Shown here: positions 6,189 through 8,444 of the stretch, piece by piece
Position numbering within the stretch: the stretch's first letter is position 1
How the letters are laid out: every line of letters starts with the position of its first letter
Source of the DNA: Trueperella sp.
Lineage (GTDB): Bacteria; Actinomycetota; Actinomycetes; Actinomycetales; Actinomycetaceae
DNA: 8,444 nt
NCBI GenBank assembly: GCA_012727825.1
Contig: JAAYGH010000246.1
Span: 1 to 8,444, forward strand
Direction of reading: 5' to 3'
Program-made: the position numbers and the translations under genes
The notes under the pieces: generated by a model
Seen by the model: only the letters and a program-made list of their open reading frames with translations
Database searches by the model: none
What the model was told of the DNA's origin: nothing

Positions 6189-7567
6189 TTCCACGCCGCA
6201 TCATGGGCGTTGAGACCGAATACGGACTCCTATGTGCATCCACAACGGGTGGGAACCCACCTATTGATGCAGAAGAGTCAGCACACAGGCTGTTTGACCC
6301 CCTCCTGAAAAAGACTCGGTCCACGAACGTGTTTTTGCCAAATGGCGCGCGTCTGTATCTCGACGTGGGCGCACATCCCGAGTACGCCACGGCCGAGTGC
6401 GACGACCTCGGTGACCTTATCGCCAACGATCGCGCTGGGGATGCGATCTACGTCGACATGGCAAACCAGACGAACGAGGATCTCACCGGAATCAACGGTC
6501 AGTTGCACCTGTTCAAAAACAACCTTGACTCGTACGGCAATTCCTATGGGTGCCACGAAAATTACCTCGTGCGGCGGCGCCGGGATTTCCGCGCCAGAAT
6601 TGACTCCCTCATTCCATTTTTCGTCACCCGCCAGATTATGGTGGGCGCCGGCTACCTGCAGGTGACGGACCGCGGGGCGCAGTATAAAATTTCTCAACGT
6701 GCTGACATCATGAACGACGCCGTCTCCGCGGCCACCACACGGTCTCGGCCCATGATTAACACGAGGGACGAACCACATGGCGACGCCGAGCTGTACCGCC
6801 GACTCCACGTGATTGTGGGCGATTCGACGATGTCGGACTCCACGTCCGCGCTGAAGCTCGGTGTGACCGAGGCTCTGCTGCATGTCCTTGAAGATGGCAA
6901 GCGGCTTCCTCGCCGCGAGCTGGAAGATCCCGTGAAAGCTATTCGGCAGGTCTCGGCGGATACTACGGGGCGTGCACTGCTGTCCTTCAAGGACGGGTCA
7001 ACCATGACCGCGCTTGAACTTCAGCAAGAGATCTACGAACACGTGTATCAACATTTCGCTGCGAACGGCTGGCTCGATGAGCTTGACCCTGTCCGCGCCT
7101 ACGTCTTCGACCTGTGGAGTCGCACTCTCGATGCACTCGCGAGTGACGAACAAGAGAAACTATCCACCGAAATCGACTGGATCGCCAAGCGCTCCCTTCT
7201 GCGCCGCTATTCGGATCGCCTAGGAGTTGGGCTTGAGGACTCGCGTATGCAGCGCCTGGATCTCGCGTGGCACGACATCACCAACGCAGGCCTTCGAACG
7301 TCGCTCGAAAAGAGCGGTGGCCTGGTCAAGCTCGTGAACGAAGAACGCATCGAGGTTGCCAAGGCGATACCGCCGCAGACCACCCGCGCCAAACTGCGCG
7401 GAGATTTCGTGGCGTTGGCAATGGAAAACCGCCGCGATTATATGGTTGATTGGATGAATATCCGCTTGATTGAAGACGACGGAGCCCACCAGGTCCTTCT
7501 CAAAGATCCGTTCTCACCCGTAGACGCACATGTCGATGCCCTGATGGAGCTTATGGACAGTGAGTAA
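6185..7567 (+). CDS. pafA: Pup--protein ligase
   Basis: 460-residue ATP-dependent ligase of the glutamine-synthetase-like fold. It phosphorylates the C-terminal Glu of Pup and transfers it to the epsilon-amino group of substrate lysines. Seen: RRIMGVETEYG (4-14; Mg-binding Glu at E10), NGARLYLDVGAHPEYATAEC (53-72) with the catalytic Asp D60 (cf. D64 of Corynebacterium PafA), FKNNLDSYGNSYGCHENYL (110-128), INTRDEPHGDAELYRRLHVIVGD (191-213), and the PafA C-terminal domain with VDWMNIRL and LLKDPFSPVD near the end, which contacts the catalytic domain. LDVGAHPEYATAE and NNLDSYGNSYG distinguish it from Dop. The GTG start gives MIPRRIMG, matching the family N-terminus (MQRRIMG); the ATG at 6203 would lose the conserved RR. 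In mycobacteria prcB and prcA follow pup, whereas here pafA overlaps it. Confidence 0.96.
   Translation: MIPRRIMGVETEYGLLCASTTGGNPPIDAEESAHRLFDPLLKKTRSTNVFLPNGARLYLDVGAHPEYATAECDDLGDLIANDRAGDAIYVDMANQTNEDLTGINGQLHLFKNNLDSYGNSYGCHENYLVRRRRDFRARIDSLIPFFVTRQIMVGAGYLQVTDRGAQYKISQRADIMNDAVSAATTRSRPMINTRDEPHGDAELYRRLHVIVGDSTMSDSTSALKLGVTEALLHVLEDGKRLPRRELEDPVKAIRQVSADTTGRALLSFKDGSTMTALELQQEIYEHVYQHFAANGWLDELDPVRAYVFDLWSRTLDALASDEQEKLSTEIDWIAKRSLLRRYSDRLGVGLEDSRMQRLDLAWHDITNAGLRTSLEKSGGLVKLVNEERIEVAKAIPPQTTRAKLRGDFVALAMENRRDYMVDWMNIRLIEDDGAHQVLLKDPFSPVDAHVDALMELMDSE
7546..7549 (+). promoter_or_regulatory. Shine-Dalgarno of the FKBP-like gene
   Basis: GGAG, 10 bases before the GTG at 7560, within the end of pafA. 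It supports a start that overlaps the pafA stop by 8 bases. Confidence 0.5.
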
Positions 7568-8435
7568 GGCGAAACTTGCCCTGCTGTCAGTCGCCGCCCT
7601 GATTCTCGGGCTGGTGATGGGCTTTGCCGCATCCACTGTCGAATACCGTCTGAGCGTGATCGACGCGCCATTGGCCGTCGATATTGAGGGTGAGTTTGGT
7701 GCAACCGTCGTCGCAAGCGTTAGCGGGCACGCCAATTTTCTTGACGGAGACGAGCTCGTTGAACCTGTCGTGACCCGTGACAACGCCGGTAGCGGCCGCA
7801 CGGTTGAGGAAGATGCGCAAGTCTTTGCGCAGGTCAGCACCTTTCACCTCGACGTCACAGGTCGCGCGAACTTGACGGGCGAGTACCAGATCGTCGGGTC
7901 GGCAACGAAGGATACGCTTGGCGACGACGTTGGATATGTTCTTGGCGAAGCGGAGGGCAGCCGAATTGTTGCTATCGAACCCGAGTCAGAACGCGCGGCA
8001 ACAATTCGCGTCATCGATATCATGCCCACGGTCCTTCCCGGCGCGCATGACGCGACGGAGGCGAGCGGCGCCTTACCCAGTATTGCGATCGGCGACGATG
8101 GCATCCCAACCGTCGTTAGTGGTGGTGGGGACGTCAACGCTTTCGTGCAGGCAGACATCATTACTGGCACCGGCGAACAGATACGATCAGGCGACCAACC
8201 GATTATTAACTACCTACTCATCGCACCAGACGGCACCGTCGTCGAAAATACATGGAATAGCCCCCAGCCAACGATCCTCAGTGTCGACGACGTTTTCCAA
8301 GGTTTGAACACCGCACTCATCGATACCCGGATCGGATCCCGCCTCGTCCTTGCGGTACCCGCGGGCCAAGCCCAGGGTGATACGGATGTCGCACTGGTTA
8401 TTGATGTGCTGGGCAAATATTCGGCTGAAAAATGA
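7560..8435 (+). CDS. Membrane-anchored FKBP-type peptidyl-prolyl isomerase-like protein, probably degenerate
   Basis: 291 residues. The start MSKAK plus a hydrophobic segment (about 6-25, LALLSVAALILGLVMGFAAS) gives a signal peptide or signal anchor with no lipobox cysteine, so the bulk should be extracytoplasmic. Two repeat-like units follow: a diverged one (about 38-155) with VLGEAEGSRIVAIEP, and a clearer FKBP unit (about 173-286) with GDQPIINYLLIAPDGTVVENTW and VFQGLNTALIDTRIGSRLVLAVP. The GSR-V-LAVP strand is an FKBP hallmark. Several active-site residues of FKBP12 look replaced: the F36-D37 pair by V-E, I56 by F, W59 by L, and the Y82-AYG region by AGQAQG. Isomerase activity is therefore doubtful and a binding or chaperone role is possible. 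FKBP genes accompany pafA in many actinobacteria. The GTG start overlaps the pafA stop by 8 bases. Assignment to the family is fairly sure; function is not. Confidence 0.8.
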   Translation: MSKAKLALLSVAALILGLVMGFAASTVEYRLSVIDAPLAVDIEGEFGATVVASVSGHANFLDGDELVEPVVTRDNAGSGRTVEEDAQVFAQVSTFHLDVTGRANLTGEYQIVGSATKDTLGDDVGYVLGEAEGSRIVAIEPESERAATIRVIDIMPTVLPGAHDATEASGALPSIAIGDDGIPTVVSGGGDVNAFVQADIITGTGEQIRSGDQPIINYLLIAPDGTVVENTWNSPQPTILSVDDVFQGLNTALIDTRIGSRLVLAVPAGQAQGDTDVALVIDVLGKYSAEK

Positions 8436-8444
8436 TGTCCTCGA
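8432..8444 (+). other. Possible start of the next gene (ATG overlapping FKBP stop)
   Basis: ATGATGTCCTCGA at the right edge offers a start (8432) overlapping the preceding TGA in an ATGA arrangement, or a second ATG at 8435. Such overlaps are the rule in this operon, and pafB (a WYL-type regulator gene) often follows at this point in other actinobacteria. Only four codons are visible and no clear Shine-Dalgarno is present, so nothing can be said of the product. Confidence 0.3.

Noticed and set aside
4324..7567. Dop and PafA as a recent tandem duplication
   Set aside because: They share the fold and several motifs (NGARLY, NTRDEPH, RRLHVI) but each carries its own family-specific signatures; this is the ancient Dop/PafA paralogy, not a local duplication.

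Overview
This window is a pupylation locus from an actinobacterium. Moderately GC-rich codon use (judged by eye), the full Pup system, and the order RecB-like nuclease / TrmI / Mpa / Dop / Pup / PafA / FKBP are all actinobacterial hallmarks. The absence of 20S proteasome genes between pup and pafA, together with the moderate GC, fits an Actinomycetaceae-type lineage (Arcanobacterium, Trueperella or Actinomyces relatives). That placement is inference; no rRNA or other phylogenetic marker was available.

Layout. A HAD-superfamily hydrolase runs in from the left edge (1-528, +, 5' end missing). It converges, with a 4-base overlap, on a stand-alone RecB-type nuclease with a probable Fe-S cluster (525-1358, -). 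A 50-base divergent spacer (1359-1408) carries two outward -10-like elements, each placed exactly 7 bases before a start codon, so both flanking genes may have leaderless mRNAs. To the right lies a tightly packed + strand block: trmI (1409-2569), the ATPase mpa/arc (2566-4323), dop (4324-5913), a 92-base spacer with a palindrome, a hairpin and a possible promoter, then pup (6006-6188), pafA (6185-7567) and a membrane-anchored FKBP-like protein (7560-8435). A possible next start codon overlaps the last stop. The only gene-free stretches are the two short spacers; there is no gap over 300 bases.

How the genes work together. Dop deamidates the C-terminal Gln of Pup (GGQ to GGE). PafA ligates Pup to substrate lysines and Dop can remove it. 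Mpa/ARC binds Pup through its coiled coil and unfolds the tagged protein. In mycobacteria the unfolded protein enters the PrcBA 20S chamber. Here pup and pafA overlap directly with no prcB or prcA, and Mpa ends in RKGLI rather than the GQYL-type tail used to dock the proteasome. The most interesting reading is a proteasome-free pupylation system, in which Mpa/ARC acts as an unfoldase or segregase, as proposed for corynebacteria. No transposon, CRISPR array, tRNA or rRNA was seen.
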